Source of the DNA: Amaranthus tricolor
Lineage: Eukaryota; Streptophyta; Magnoliopsida; Caryophyllales; Amaranthaceae
Reading direction: 5' to 3'
Assembly: GCF_026212465.1 (NCBI RefSeq)
Contig: NC_080049.1
Coordinates: 8,624,735-8,688,734, forward strand
Length of the DNA stretch: 64,000 bases
Of the stretch, positions 1 to 12,233 are shown piece by piece. A model generated the notes under the pieces. It made no database searches, was not told the origin of the DNA, and saw only the letters and a program-made list of their open reading frames with translations. How positions within the stretch are numbered: the stretch's first letter is position 1; every line of letters begins with the position of its first letter. The position numbers and the translations under genes were made by a program.

Positions 1-839
1 TTCTTGTATCATTTTTCCTTATCTTACTTCTCTTTTTCTTTCAATCAATATCTTTGAAAATGAGAGACAAAGCCTTCTATCTTGATGCAGTTAGCACAAC
101 CACCGCCATCTGAACTGCCGATTTTAACCCACCGCCGCCACCTAGGTCAGCTGCTGCCAGGCGTGGTCGGCCATGGTCACTCAGGGCCACCCCTTGTTCA
201 TTCATCTTCATCTTTGTTAAACATCTCATGGCTCTTCAATTTGAAATAGTAAATCTCATGTCATTTGTATACTCAGATACAGACTGAACAAACGTGCAGC
301 TTTCATTTCTATATATTTTTCTCTTGAGGTACACTCCCACTCAAACAAAACTAATTGCTTGATTTAAATTTTTTATAAGTGAAATTTTATGTTTTATATT
401 TGAATCATGTGGAACCTATAGAAACTAGGTCAATTATTAATTGTTGGGTTTTAATTGATTAGATTGAAGATGAAGACAAGTTAAATTAGCAATTGGTGAA
501 TTAAATTTAAAGAGTATAAATTGATATTTGTGGTACACAACTTTATTTGTATGTGTAGATAAAAAAAAAAATTGTAGATTGTTGAGAGTTGATATTGTTG
601 GCATCAAACTAGAAATTGAAGGTTGTTATTGAAAGTTGAGATTTCAGTTAGTCTCACTATAGTTTAGGTTTATTTGGAATTGTTAGAAAAAAATGGGAAA
701 CAAAATTTAGTTGTTCATGATAAGAGCTAATCGTAGAGTATTATTTCATATTAAATTGATTTTCGATGCAAATTGAACTTTTACCTGTTTACCTTGAAAC
801 GATTATAAATTGAAATATAGAAGTACTCTTTGTTGTTGT
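1..839. other. Unassigned AT-rich flank
   Basis: No coding similarity was recognised on either strand. Positions about 80-200 are noticeably GC-richer than the rest and rich in CCGCC runs, which could be a remnant of exonic or regulatory DNA, but no open frame supports that. The recognisable copia reverse transcriptase on the minus strand stops at about 840, so the rest of that element (RNase H and the far LTR) is either missing or too diverged to see here. Confidence 0.4.
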
Positions 840-1750
840 CGGTCTAGCAATATTAGTTTTCTTCTTTGTGGCAACTAACATGTCATCAACATATAGCAAT
901 AGATTAATCACGGATTCATCATCCAGCTTACTATGATACACACATCAATCATAAGAGTGTTTATTAAAACGATTCAATACCATGAAAGAATCAAACCTCT
1001 TGTACCACTGTTGGGGGATTGCATAAGTCCATACAAGGACTTTAGCAACCTGCATGCATAGAGCTCCTTTCCTGGGATCTCGAATCCCTCAGGCTGCTTC
1101 ATTAAAATCTCCTCCTACAAATCACCATAAAAGAAAAACATCTTAACATCCAGCTGCTCCAGCTCAAGATCATAATGTGCTTCAATGGACAATAGCACCC
1201 TGATAGAAGTATGTCAAACCATAAGTGAGAATATCTCCCCAAAATCGATCCCTTCTACCTAACCAAACCCCTTAGCAACTAGCCTAGCCTTAAAACGCAC
1301 TTTTTAAGTTTTTGATGACCCTTCTTTCTTCTGGGAAATCCACTTACACCTTACAAGCTTCCTCTCTTACGGTACCTTCACCAGTTCCCACACTCGGTTC
1401 TTGTAAAGAGACTGATTGAACACACCCATTGCAGCAAACCATTGCGCCGACACACTACAACTAATTGCTTGTTTATATGTGGCAGGTTTATATGACTCTA
1501 CATCATCATCTACACTCAATGCAAAACCTGTCAACTTCTCGACACAACAATTTCTACCTTTCATCTCTTCAATCAACCTAATAGGTTTCTTGATAACTCG
1601 TCTAGGTCTATTAAGAATGGTGTCGTATTGACTAGATGACCCCTAATTAGATTGCTCCACCTCGTCCCCAGAGTTAGGAGAAGTATGGTAACCTAAGGTT
1701 CAGGAGTATCCGACACTAAAAACTCAGCATCATCATCAATAAATTGTACC
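840..1750 (-). pseudogene. Copia-1 reverse transcriptase remnant
   Basis: The segment 1367-1576 is the N-terminal part of copia RVT_2 (the conserved AMxxE position reads AAMGVFNQSL, then NRVWELV). Further pieces run in shifting frames down to about 840: a LDVKMFFFYGDL segment, a PEGFEIPGKE segment with the following LYGL motif, and finally the YVDDML polymerase site near 860-890. Stops and frameshifts interrupt every part. The YVDD residues themselves survive. Copia identity is firm; function is excluded. Confidence 0.82.
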
Positions 1751-1754
1751 TGAG

Positions 1755-2966
1755 TTAAATCAGCAATGGTAACTGATGCACCATAAGCACCTCATCTGTC
1801 TGTAGCAAAATTTCCCCTTTCTTCCACAAATCAGAAGTCTTCGTGCTCTTCTTGGAATACATGGTGCTCTCATCAAAAGTGACATCCCTACTTAGAATGA
1901 CCCGACCCTCCAAAGGTGAATAAATCTTAAACCCCTTCACGCCATCACCGTAGCCAACAAAACATCCCATCTTGGCTCGTGAATCTAGCTTATCCTCACT
2001 AACATGATAATAAGCAACACAACCAAAAATCTTTAAATTTGAAAAACTAGGCAACTTACCACTCTAGATCTCAAAGTGAATGTTGAAGTCGATTCCTGAA
2101 TGAGGACCCTTATTAATAGTATAACAAGCTGTCATTACAGCTTCACTCCAGTACCTCCTCCCAAGACCTGCGTTGAAGAGCATGCATCGAACTCTCTTTA
2201 GTAGTATCTGATTAACTCGCTCTGCAACACCATTCTGCTATGGCGTCATCCTCATGGTATGATGCCGACCAATACCTTTATCCGCACAGAACTGATTAAA
2301 CTCATGTTTGCAAAACTCTAGCCCATTGTCCGTTCGTAGCTTCTTAATCTTCTTACCTTGTCGATTTTCCACCAAAGCTTTCCATTGCTTAAATGCTTTG
2401 AAGGGCTCATCCTTTGACTTAAGTAACCTAAGCCATGTGTATCGGAACTTGTCATCAACAAATGACACAAAATAGTGGAAAACTCCTATACCTTCTACTT
2501 TAGATGGACCCCAGCAATTTGAATGAACATAATCAAGCACAACATTAGTAATGTGAGCACCCCAATTAAACTTTTACTTGTGTTTCTTCCCAAACACACA
2601 ATGCTCACAAAATTCAAGGTTGGCAACCTTGATCCCGGATAGAAGACTCTTCTTAGACAATAGTTGCATCCTCTTCTCCCCCATATGACTAAGCCTCATG
2701 TGCCAAATATTAATTATCTACTGGTGAGACACCGATGCGCAAACCATAGAACTAGACAGTGTAACATTGCAAACCATAGAACTAGACAGTGTAACATTCT
2801 CAAAGACATAGAGGTTGTTCCTCTTGATACCCTTAAGTACCAACTCAGAACCTCTGTATATAGACAACTTCTCATCCGAAAACATACCTTTGTACCCCAA
2901 ATCATCCAAGGTCCTCAATGAAATCAGATTCTTTCCTAAAGCAGGGACATATCGCACACTAGTCAA
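1755..2966 (-). pseudogene. Copia-1 pre-integrase and integrase remnant
   Basis: The block at 2718-2966 carries the pre-integrase signature VRYVPALGKNLISLRTLDD. Frame 2238-2540 carries the integrase core with FVDDKFRYTWL, LRTDNGLEFC and the following KGI(G)RHHT segment. The E-containing QNGVAERVNQ segment follows a stop near 2238. The first catalytic position, usually HSD in this family, reads HSN, and stops separate the core from the C-terminal part (1755-2054; IFGCVAYYHVSEDKLDSRA, the usual post-core motif). A 30-bp in-frame tandem duplication lies in the pre-integrase part. Confidence 0.88.
2739..2798. repeat. Perfect 30-bp tandem duplication
   Basis: The 30-base unit starting GCAAACCATAGAACTAGACA occurs twice head to tail (2739-2768 and 2769-2798) without mismatch. 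It lies inside the Copia-1 pre-integrase region and adds ten codons in frame. The identity of the two copies suggests it is younger than most of the decay of the surrounding element. Confidence 0.95.
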
Positions 2967-3089
2967 AGTTAACCTCTGCCCATCAACAGTTCCTCATCTC
3001 ATGGACCCAATACCCGTAACCTTACAAGGAGCATTGTTACCAACTATAACCGTACCCCCATTGCAAGACTCATATGTATCAAACCAATT

Positions 3090-3410
3090 TCAACGTGGAC
3101 TCATATGGAACGAACACCCCGAATTTAGAACCCAATCATCAAATAGATTCCCCGACCTAGCAAAACTCGCAAATGCTAAATCTTCCTCTGAATTATAGCT
3201 CTCGTTTGGTTTTTCCTCAACTACAACAGCTTGAGACTTGCCCTTCCTCACTGGATAGTTAGCCCTAAAGTGACCCGGTTCTTTACAGTAATAACAGGTC
3301 CTACTAGCAGTTTTACTAGATCTATCATTGTCGTTTCCAGCACCCAACCCAACATTTATGCCCTTATTAAACCCCTTTTTCTTTTTAGACTTTCCGGACT
3401 TAACAAACAA
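3090..3410 (-). pseudogene. Copia-1 zinc knuckle and protease start
   Basis: A Lys-rich linker leads to a CCHC-type zinc knuckle beginning CYYCKEPGHFRAN, then to the aspartic protease active-site region. Both key sites are damaged: the last cysteine of the knuckle reads as tyrosine (RANYP), and the protease motif expected as D-S-G reads N-S-G in WVLNSGCSFHM. These two substitutions would abolish RNA binding by the knuckle and the protease nucleophile, consistent with a long-dead element. The frame continues as an acidic linker of the kind found between the two domains in other copia polyproteins. Confidence 0.85.
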
Positions 3411-3419
3411 CCCACAATA

Positions 3420-4013
3420 CCGTTATCTACATTATTAACTATAGCTTTTTGACGAAGTTTCCTAGTATGAAGTGCTGCCTTCACTTCTTTTAAGGTTAGT
3501 GAATCTTTACCAACAACAAAAGATTCAACAAAATTCTCAAAGCTAGACAATAGAGACACAAGTAAAATCAACGGCAACATCCTCATCATCAATTTTAACA
3601 TCTAAATTACGTAAATCAAGTAAAATAAAGTTGAGTTTTTCTAAATATTCCCATAAGGGGGTACCTAACTGCTTTCGGAGGCTAAACAACCTTTGCTTCA
3701 ACAATAATTTGTTGGTCAGCGACTTAGTCGTATACAACGACTCCAATTCCAACATTAGTCGCCGTTCCCAAATCAGCAACCTCCGTGATGATATGATCAT
3801 CCAAACTTAGCAAATGGTAGAATGAGCTTTTTCCTCCATTACTGCTAATTGCCCGTCAGTCAATTCGTCTTCAGACCTGTTGTTGTTTCAAAAGAGCCTT
3901 CATCGTTATTTGCCATAGCCTGAAGCTATTCTTTCCGTTAAACTTCTCAAGTCTTAATGTAAAATCTTCTGTCATTATTTCACTCAAAAAACCTTGCATA
4001 GGATTAAACTTGA
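3420..4013 (-). pseudogene. Copia-1 gag (UBN2-type) remnant
   Basis: This is the capsid-like gag part of the copia polyprotein. The segment at 3543-3800 contains the pattern typical of the plant copia gag/UBN2 family: a leucine-rich stretch with KLNFILLDLRN followed by an acidic DVKIDDED motif. Further gag-like sequence continues at 3356-3601 in another frame, around a conserved SLTLKEVKAALHTRKLR segment, so at least one frameshift separates them. The start region near 4000 is open only in pieces. Family assignment is confident, but no complete product could be made. Confidence 0.8.
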
Positions 4014-4026
4014 GCTCATGATACCA
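4014..4026 (-). promoter_or_regulatory. Copia-1 primer binding site, degenerate
   Basis: On the minus strand this reads TGGTATCATGAGC, close to the TGGTATCAGAGC that plant LTR elements use to pair with the 3' end of initiator methionine tRNA. It sits just upstream of gag in the element's orientation, and the base pair CA before ATTGGT would be the LTR end. An inserted base distinguishes it from the canonical site. Confidence 0.6.
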
Positions 4027-4165
4027 ATTGTTGTGCGACAACAGAAGCAAGATCGTAAAACATATATGTTCCTAACATGCATCGTAATATAATTTTGTTT
4101 ATCAATTTTGTCTTGACAATAATGTTACTATTGAGTTTTCATCATCTTTTTTTTTATATCAAGAA

Positions 4166-4342
4166 ATGAAACCTATCTTCGGACGCATCTTGCTTCATGG
4201 CACAAGTAACAATGGTGGTTATGAGTGGCCTTCGACAAGTCCCCATAAAACTGTTCCTCACCTACAAAATAAAAATGTTTTTTGGCATCATAGATTAGAC
4301 CATCCTTCATTACTAAAATCTTGTAAATTACTATTCACAATA
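4166..4342 (+). pseudogene. Copia pre-integrase fragment (separate element)
   Basis: The plus-strand frame contains ILLHGTSNNGGYEWP, a proline/serine segment and FWHHRLDHPSLLKSCKLL, which match the GAG_pre-integrs region of another copia lineage (usual pattern G-x-x-x-G-L-Y, then WHxRLGHP). It is opposite in orientation to Copia-1 and abuts its presumed LTR, so it is a different element. Only about 60 residues are recognisable; the glycine of LGHP is aspartate here. Beyond about 4342 the frame no longer resembles the family. Confidence 0.75.
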
Positions 4343-4399
4343 GATTGGTCTATGCATGGTATAATCACAGAGATGAACAAGGGTTGTATGAAAGCTTAG

Positions 4400-5639
4400 A
4401 AGAGGATGTTCATCGTGGGAGGATTTGATGCAAAAGCTACATCAACAATCCAATTAACTAGAATAGATCGTCTAAAGCTAAGAGTAATACCTTGAGCATA
4501 TCAGATTCATGCATGAACAGACAAAATTACTAATTACACAAGAAAATCTGGTCTGATGAAGGTGAGATTGCGCAAGAAACCAAAGTTTAATTATACAAAT
4601 ATAATTATGCAAAATATTTATACTTATAACCCAAAATCTTCAGTTAAACAATAATAAGAAAATTTGATTAAACACTCATAAAGATGCATCCAACATATAA
4701 ATAATCAATTTAACACAATTAATGAAATCAGGAGAAAGAGAAAGAAAACAAAATTAGAGTAAGATTAAACGCTTTCTTTACGGAGCAAAGGTGATGACAA
4801 ATTGCTATAGAAACTCTGCTTCGAAGGGGGCTCTTTTTCAGAAATCAACTGAGTTCATTGGATTCACCCACACGGAGAACACAGATAAAACCCAAATTAG
4901 TGTAAAAATTAGTACAAAAGAGAAAATTAATCATTTTAATTTGTATTAAGTCATCATATCTAAGATTGGAATGGTGTATCACAGAATCTTGTGAGAGCTT
5001 TGAGTAACCATCTTTAAATGGTAAAAATCGTAAAAAAAAAATATAAAGTATGTTACTCGGTGGGTATTAAAAATATTGTAAGGAGGCATTTAAGGTATTT
5101 TAATTGATTAATCTAGGAAATCTACCAATTACGTTTGTAAATTGTAGGGTTTTGAATCGGATGAATTGGTTGGCATGAAATATATATATATTGGATTAAC
5201 TCTTCTTTTCGACATCACTCATTTTTTTTAAATGGGTAAATTAATTGAACTCTTCTAAATAATGGTGATTCACATTCTATTAGCCCAATAGCACTAATTG
5301 ACTTACATCTAAAGTGGTGTTTAGGGTTAGATGAATGCAATTGTACTCATTTTAAGGTAATAAATAAGTACATTTGGACGTGATATAATGAGTCCTATTA
5401 TAATTCAAAATCAAAAAAATTTAAATATCTGGCCCATTAAAATAAGGAACATTAATAAATAACTTATTATAAATATTATTTGGAAATGTAAAAACCATGT
5501 TGAAAACAAAGTTAACACTGAAGAATATGATTTGGATCAAGTTTAATTTTAAAGAAACCGAATTACAAAAAACTTGGGGGATACCACCTCCTATTAAGAC
5601 GATACATTTAGGTCGGCCAAAAGCCAAAAATTAAATTAA
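4400..5639. other. AT-rich intergenic DNA with one dispersed repeat
   Basis: No gene recognised. It includes repeat copy A (4695-4880) and an otherwise featureless AT-rich stretch. A minus-strand segment near 4490 has a splice-donor-like CTCAAG/GTATTAC, but no frame on either side supports an exon. Confidence 0.4.
4695..4880 (+). repeat. Dispersed repeat, copy A
   Basis: Resembles 6480-6675 over its whole length: AATTTAAC-CAATTAAT at the left, a purine-rich AGAAAGAG block, then GACAAATT(G/A)CTATAGAA and a TTGGATT-ACC-ACRCRGAGAACAC segment at the right. By eye the similarity is roughly 70-75 percent. Function unknown. Confidence 0.6.
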
Positions 5640-6110
5640 AGTGATTCAAAAGCCAAAAATTTAAAAATAAAAATTCAATTTCGACCTTAAAGGTATTAAT
5701 TCTGACATTAAAGGTATTAATTCTAACATTAAAGTGATTAATTTTAATTTAAAATAAACCTTGAATAGATCATATAAAATAAAAAAAATTAATTTTGACC
5801 TAAAGGGATTAATTTTGATATAAAATGATCAATTTATTGTTACAAGTTTATAACCTTAAATGGATCTATTATTCTACCATTTTTAATTTCGACGTTAAAA
5901 TGATCAGTATAGACCTTAAAATGATCAATCATATATAAAATGATCAATCAAATGATGAATTGTAATTTGTAATAGAAATTAATTTTCACCTTAAAGGTAT
6001 TAATTATGACATTAAATTGGTCAATTATTAATCGCATATTAAAAAAATATAATTGAGTCAATTGAGTTATTGGTCTCAATATGAGTCGCTCCTAAGATCT
6101 TGTGTATGAA
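5640..6110. repeat. Degenerate ATTAAAGGT/TTAATT repeat block, copy 1
   Basis: Short units such as GACCTTAAAGGTATTAATT, GACATTAAAGTGATTAATT and AAATGATCAAT recur every 20-40 bases. The same vocabulary appears in reverse orientation at 31990-32610, and both blocks end next to a CTCAATATGAG(A/T)C motif. This suggests two inverted copies of one diverged dispersed element rather than simple low complexity. Confidence 0.5.
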
Positions 6111-6387
6111 TAATACCCAAAACAGATGTGGGTCTGGATATGTACTAGATGCTCGAATGAATAGGCCCAATAGATCGTCTCATCGTGAGATAATAAGGGC
6201 TGACTTAATATTAAACTTTAAAAAAAAACCAAAAATACAAATGTTCAATTACTTAATTAATTTTTTTTAAAAAACATTAAAAGTACCACTTGTATGGACA
6301 TTTGATTGGAATTCAACTGGTAACAAATCGGTGCGCACCTGATAACTTAAATAACCGTGGTTAAACCGACCTGTAACTAAATGATCT

Positions 6388-6447
6388 GACCTAAATATGA
6401 TTCGTGATTGGCATATCCGACCTAAATATGATTCGTGATTGGCATAT
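6388..6447 (+). repeat. 29-bp tandem duplication
   Basis: The unit GACCTAAATATGATTCGTGA followed by TTGGCATAT occurs at 6388-6416 and 6419-6447, identical and separated by two bases. No gene context. Confidence 0.95.
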
Positions 6448-6479
6448 AATTCGAGGTTACCGAGTAGAATTTTCCCAAT

Positions 6480-6675
6480 CTAAATGATCAATTTAACGTA
6501 ATTAATAAAATCATAAGAGGAAAAAAAAAAGAGAAATAGAGAAAGATGGAGTAGTCATACTCTTTCATTATGGGGAACACTTAATGACAAATTACTATAG
6601 AAGCTTTGGTTGGAAGTGGGATCTATTCACGAATCAATTGAGCTCCTTGGATTGACCTACGCACAGAACACTTAA
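6480..6675 (+). repeat. Dispersed repeat, copy B (CACTA-1 target)
   Basis: Second copy of the repeat at 4695-4880. CACTA-1 is inserted at its right end, immediately after the TAA target site. Copy A carries no insertion at the matching place, but the sequences to the right of the two copies do not clearly match, so the repeat probably ends here. Confidence 0.6.
6673..6675. repeat. CACTA-1 target site duplication, left
   Basis: TAA directly precedes the CACTA terminus. The same three bases follow the right terminus at 25444-25446. A 3-bp duplication is the rule for CACTA elements. Confidence 0.9.
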
Positions 6676-6697
6676 CACTACAAAAAACTCTTGAATT
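6676..6697 (+). repeat. CACTA-1 left terminal inverted repeat
   Basis: CACTACAAAAAACTCTTGAA is matched by the reverse complement of the right end, CACTACAGAAAACTATCAAA, with mismatches at positions 8, 15, 17 and 18. The CACTA pentamer is intact at both ends. Confidence 0.95.
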
Positions 6698-6698
6698 A

Positions 6699-7143
6699 GC
6701 GATGGAAAATTGGCGAGGAGAAGTGTTGGTCGCCCAATGGCGACGACATGGCGAGCAAAAGATGGGTCGCCAAAGCAAAAAGCAAACTGACGACGAATAG
6801 GCGAGGGAAGGTTTGGTCGCCAAGGCAAAAAGTAAATTGGCGACGGGATTCTTGGTCGCCCAGGCGTCGCCACAGAAGACATTTCTTTTTAATTTTTTAA
6901 TTTTAAATTTCCCTGTTTTGGGCGACGGGTGCTGTCGTCGCGCGTCAGTCGCCAAGTTCTTTTTTCCTTTTTGTTTGTAATTTTAAATGTTGGCGACGGG
7001 TAGAGTTTCTCGCGAATGCGTCGCCAGTTTTGTTTTCACTTGACGGTCCATTTTTCAAATAGTAGGCGACAGTTTCTTTGGTAGCCCTTTGGTCGCCATG
7101 TATATGAATTTGAATTCAGAATTGGCGATGGGTTCGCCATTTT
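6699..7143. repeat. CACTA-1 left subterminal motif array
   Basis: I count 14 exact GTCGC or GCGAC pentamers, plus near matches, in about 440 bases of otherwise AT-rich DNA. They occur in both orientations, usually as TTGGTCGCC or TGGCGACG. In En/Spm such subterminal repeats are bound by TNPA to bring the ends together; the same role here is inference from family knowledge. Confidence 0.88.
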
Positions 7144-7145
7144 AT

Positions 7146-7153
7146 TCTATAAA
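7146..7153 (+). promoter_or_regulatory. Probable TATA box of the transposase gene
   Basis: TCTATAAATA lies directly after the subterminal array and about 420 bases before the first ATG of the transposase. It has the plant TATA consensus and is correctly placed for a transcript starting near 7180 whose 5' leader is spliced at 7206. Confidence 0.6.
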
Positions 7154-7205
7154 TAACCCGATTGTTGTATCGTAGTATATATTGGAAGCTAAAGAATTTG
7201 AAGAG

Positions 7206-7560
7206 GTTAGTGAGTTTTTTGTTTTTTTTTATATGATTTAGTTTTATTTATTTTTATTATTTATTTTTAGTTTCTATTGTCATTAATTTGATTTAATTTT
7301 ATTATTGAATTAGTACATATTTTATTTACTTTGTTATTTACTTGAGTTTTATATTTACTTGATTTAATTTTATTATTTAATTTCTATTGTTATTTTCTTG
7401 AGTTTTTATATTTTTTATTATTTTATATTTTATTTTTATTGACATTAGTTTGCTTTAGTAGTTTTTATTAGAATAATTATATTATTATTGTCATATATTG
7501 TTATTGTCATTAACTTACTTTATTGATAAGTTGAATAATTATGTTATTATATTATATTTA
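7206..7560 (+). other. Probable 5' UTR intron of the transposase gene
   Basis: A donor-like GAAGAG/GTTAGT occurs at 7205-7211 and an acceptor-like T-rich tract ending ATATTTAG lies just before the initiation region (ATG at 7571). The interval is very T-rich, as plant introns are. The TNPA-like gene of the same element has the same donor sequence, GGTTAGTG, ahead of its own leader intron. Confidence 0.5.
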
Positions 7561-8120
7561 GGTGTTAAAAATGAGTTGTAGGCAAGAAAGAAGTTGGATG
7601 TACAACCGACGAAAAAATGGAAAGTTTAGTTTAAGATTTATGAGAGGGTTGGAAGAGTTTTTAGATTTTGCTCGTTCACAAACCATGAGTTCTGAGATTA
7701 GATGTCCTTGTAAAAAGTGTAAAAATTGTTGTTTTAAGGAAGCAGGTGAAGTAAGGGAACATCTAATGAGAAGGGGGTTTGTTGAAAATTACTACGAGTG
7801 GGCATATCATCAGAACACAGAGATAGGAACAACATCTGATGTTGTAGCGGAAGTCGGAGAGCAATCGTCAAATAATCCAAATCCATACTCACAGATGGTG
7901 CATGATGCTGTAGCTAGTGTGTTTCCAGACAATTACCATCACTTTTTTCCCTCACAGCATAATGTAGAGTCAGTAGATAATGAACCACCGGTACACATTG
8001 ACGAATATCCAAACCCACAGTGTCAACAGTTTTTTGAGATGTTAAATTCTGTAAATTGTCCTCTGTATGAAGGTTGTAAAAATCACACGAAGATGTCTAT
8101 TATTGGTCGACTTACAAACC

Positions 8121-8125
8121 TGAAG
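8121..8125. repeat. Chromovirus target site duplication, left
   Basis: TGAAG precedes the 5' LTR and recurs directly after the 3' LTR at 19528-19532. With the element and one copy removed, the transposase frame reads continuously through leucine, lysine, threonine and aspartate. Confidence 0.97.
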
Positions 8126-10571
<2,446 letters not shown>

Positions 10572-10573
10572 AT

Positions 10574-10585
10574 TGGTATCAGAGC
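10574..10585 (+). promoter_or_regulatory. Chromovirus primer binding site
   Basis: TGGTATCAGAGC starts two bases after the LTR end and matches the 3' end complement of plant initiator methionine tRNA, the usual primer for minus-strand DNA synthesis in this group. Confidence 0.92.
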
Positions 10586-10858
10586 GGGAGTTTTATTTAG
10601 TGTTATTTATCTAAATTGATAGACTAACGCAAAAAAAAAAAAAAAAAATGATGACGAGAGTAAAGGGGTAGACATTAAGGGGATATGATGTGTTTTGCTT
10701 GGTGTCTTTAATCATGATGTTATGGATAATTTTGTTGTGTGCTTGTTAGATATTTTTGTTGATGAATTATGATATTATTTGAGCTTGGAAATTGATTGTT
10801 CCTTTGCTCTTTCTTTCATTCGTGAGTCAAGGATTACGAAAATTTTTTTTTATCTGTC
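10586..10858. other. Chromovirus leader
   Basis: Non-coding leader between the primer binding site and the first open frame; contains an A18-like run at about 10631. No further structure recognised. Confidence 0.5.
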
Positions 10859-11663
10859 ATGGATAAAGGAAAAAGACCTGCTGAAGGGGAAAGTAGTACC
10901 CTAGAAGAACCATGGAGAGCCTTAGTAAATGTACCAGTCTGGGCAGAGATAGAAGAATTAAAAATTTGAGACAGGAAAGAAGGAGAGAGTGAGCTAGATT
11001 ATAAGCGCAGGATGGATATGATATATAAAAAGTCTCAACAAGTTTATGAGGGAATAATAGTTGAGGAAATTGCTGAATTTAATGAGAGAATTGCTCAATT
11101 GGAGCGAGAGTTTGACAGATGGGATAGAAGAATGGATGTTGTAGATAATGAGAGATGTAAGAATGCTGAAGCTAGTGGGGCAAGGGCTGAGATTGTTGAG
11201 GAGGATGTTCCAGTGGTCGACCCTAACTCAGTGCTGCAGATAGATTTTGATGAGAAGGATCCTGAGGAGGATCTAGAAGAAGATCCCGAGGAAGTCCCCG
11301 AAGAAGGTCTGGAAAAAAAATATTGGGGAAAAATCCGAAGAGAAGGCTGAAGAATATTATGAGGATAGTGCGGAAGGGGGATGTAATGTTGATATAGAGG
11401 TAGAAGCAGCTGATAGGGAAGATATTATGAGATAGAGTGATAGATATATTGTGATGTGGGGAGGAGAGCCGTTGGAACAAGAAGACAGTATGAGTGAGGT
11501 CGATAGTGAAATTACAATGTGGGAAGAAATATTACCCGAACCAGAAATTGTTGAGCTTTCAGATTCTGAGGAACAACTAGATATGAGTGACTCCCGACCC
11601 ATAGAGACACCCACTGATTCTGATAGCACATATAGTGACAACTCCGTGGATGCTGATTTTTGA
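10859..11663 (+). pseudogene. Extra acidic open frame upstream of gag
   Basis: Starting at ATG 10859 (MDKGKRPAEGESSTLEEPWR), a frame continues to 11350 with one stop at 10967, then shifts at an A-run near 11320 and continues in another frame to 11663. If uninterrupted it would be about 268 residues. The first half has heptad-like LEREFDRWDRRMD and looks coiled-coil; the second half is extremely acidic with repeated PEEDLEEDPEE units and a Ser/Asp-rich tail. I do not recognise the family. It is separated from gag by 570 non-coding bases. It could be an accessory protein or a captured host fragment; the same compositional bias across both frames argues it was once coding. Confidence 0.6.
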
Positions 11664-12233
11664 CCCTGACTTATATGAGGAAGATCGGGATCGTATGGAT
11701 GCATCGCCTTTTACTATATGATCTTGCTTTTGATTGTAGTATTTATGCTTATGATTTTATATGACTATTTCCACGCTAATAATGATGTATGGATATTCTG
11801 TCGAGAAGTTTCTTCTGTTTTGTTTTGACAATATGGTTAAGAAGAACAGTGATTATTTGGGATTTTGTACCCAAGTATTTTGGAATTTAATAATATGTTA
11901 TGGCAGAGTATGCGGGTTGAATTATAATATCATCTTGATTTTCTGTTTAATTATTTATAACCTTTTCTCATTAGCTGAATTTGTGAAGTTTGATATATCA
12001 TGAATTTTGAAATGTTTTGAATATTGAGCATTAGTATAATCAATTAAAATAATTATTTTTATTTGGTGGAAGCTTAGGAGCTCAACAGGCCAAACTTTTT
12101 AATTCTACCAACTATTAGGATAGACTTCCTTATCTCTAAGAAGTTATATTAGCCTAAGTTTTGTTTAACCTCGATGATGGAAATAGAATATTTATATATA
12201 CCTTGTTTATTAATATGTAGTATACCCTCCATC
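11664..12233. other. Spacer between acidic frame and gag
   Basis: AT-rich DNA without supported coding capacity. Open frames at 11761-12003 are hydrophobic and low in complexity and resemble nothing known. Confidence 0.5.

Larger units (their letters stand above)
840..4030 (-). mobile_element. Copia-1: decayed Ty1/copia retrotransposon
   Basis: Read on the minus strand, the order is primer-binding-site-like sequence, gag, zinc knuckle, protease, pre-integrase segment, integrase, then reverse transcriptase. Integrase before reverse transcriptase is diagnostic of Ty1/copia. Coding similarity is spread over all three minus frames with many stops and frameshifts, and several catalytic residues are replaced. 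RNase H and the 3' LTR are not visible. It is an old, inactive copy. The higher-coordinate LTR may lie at about 4031-4160, but I cannot pair it with a second LTR. Confidence 0.88.

Noticed and set aside
6623..6955. Two minus-strand open frames
   Set aside because: They overlap the CACTA-1 terminus and subterminal array; GC-rich motifs suppress stops by chance.
11223..11704. Minus-strand Ser-rich frames
   Set aside because: Shadows of the acidic plus-strand frame, whose Glu/Asp codons read as Ser/Leu/Ile on the other strand.
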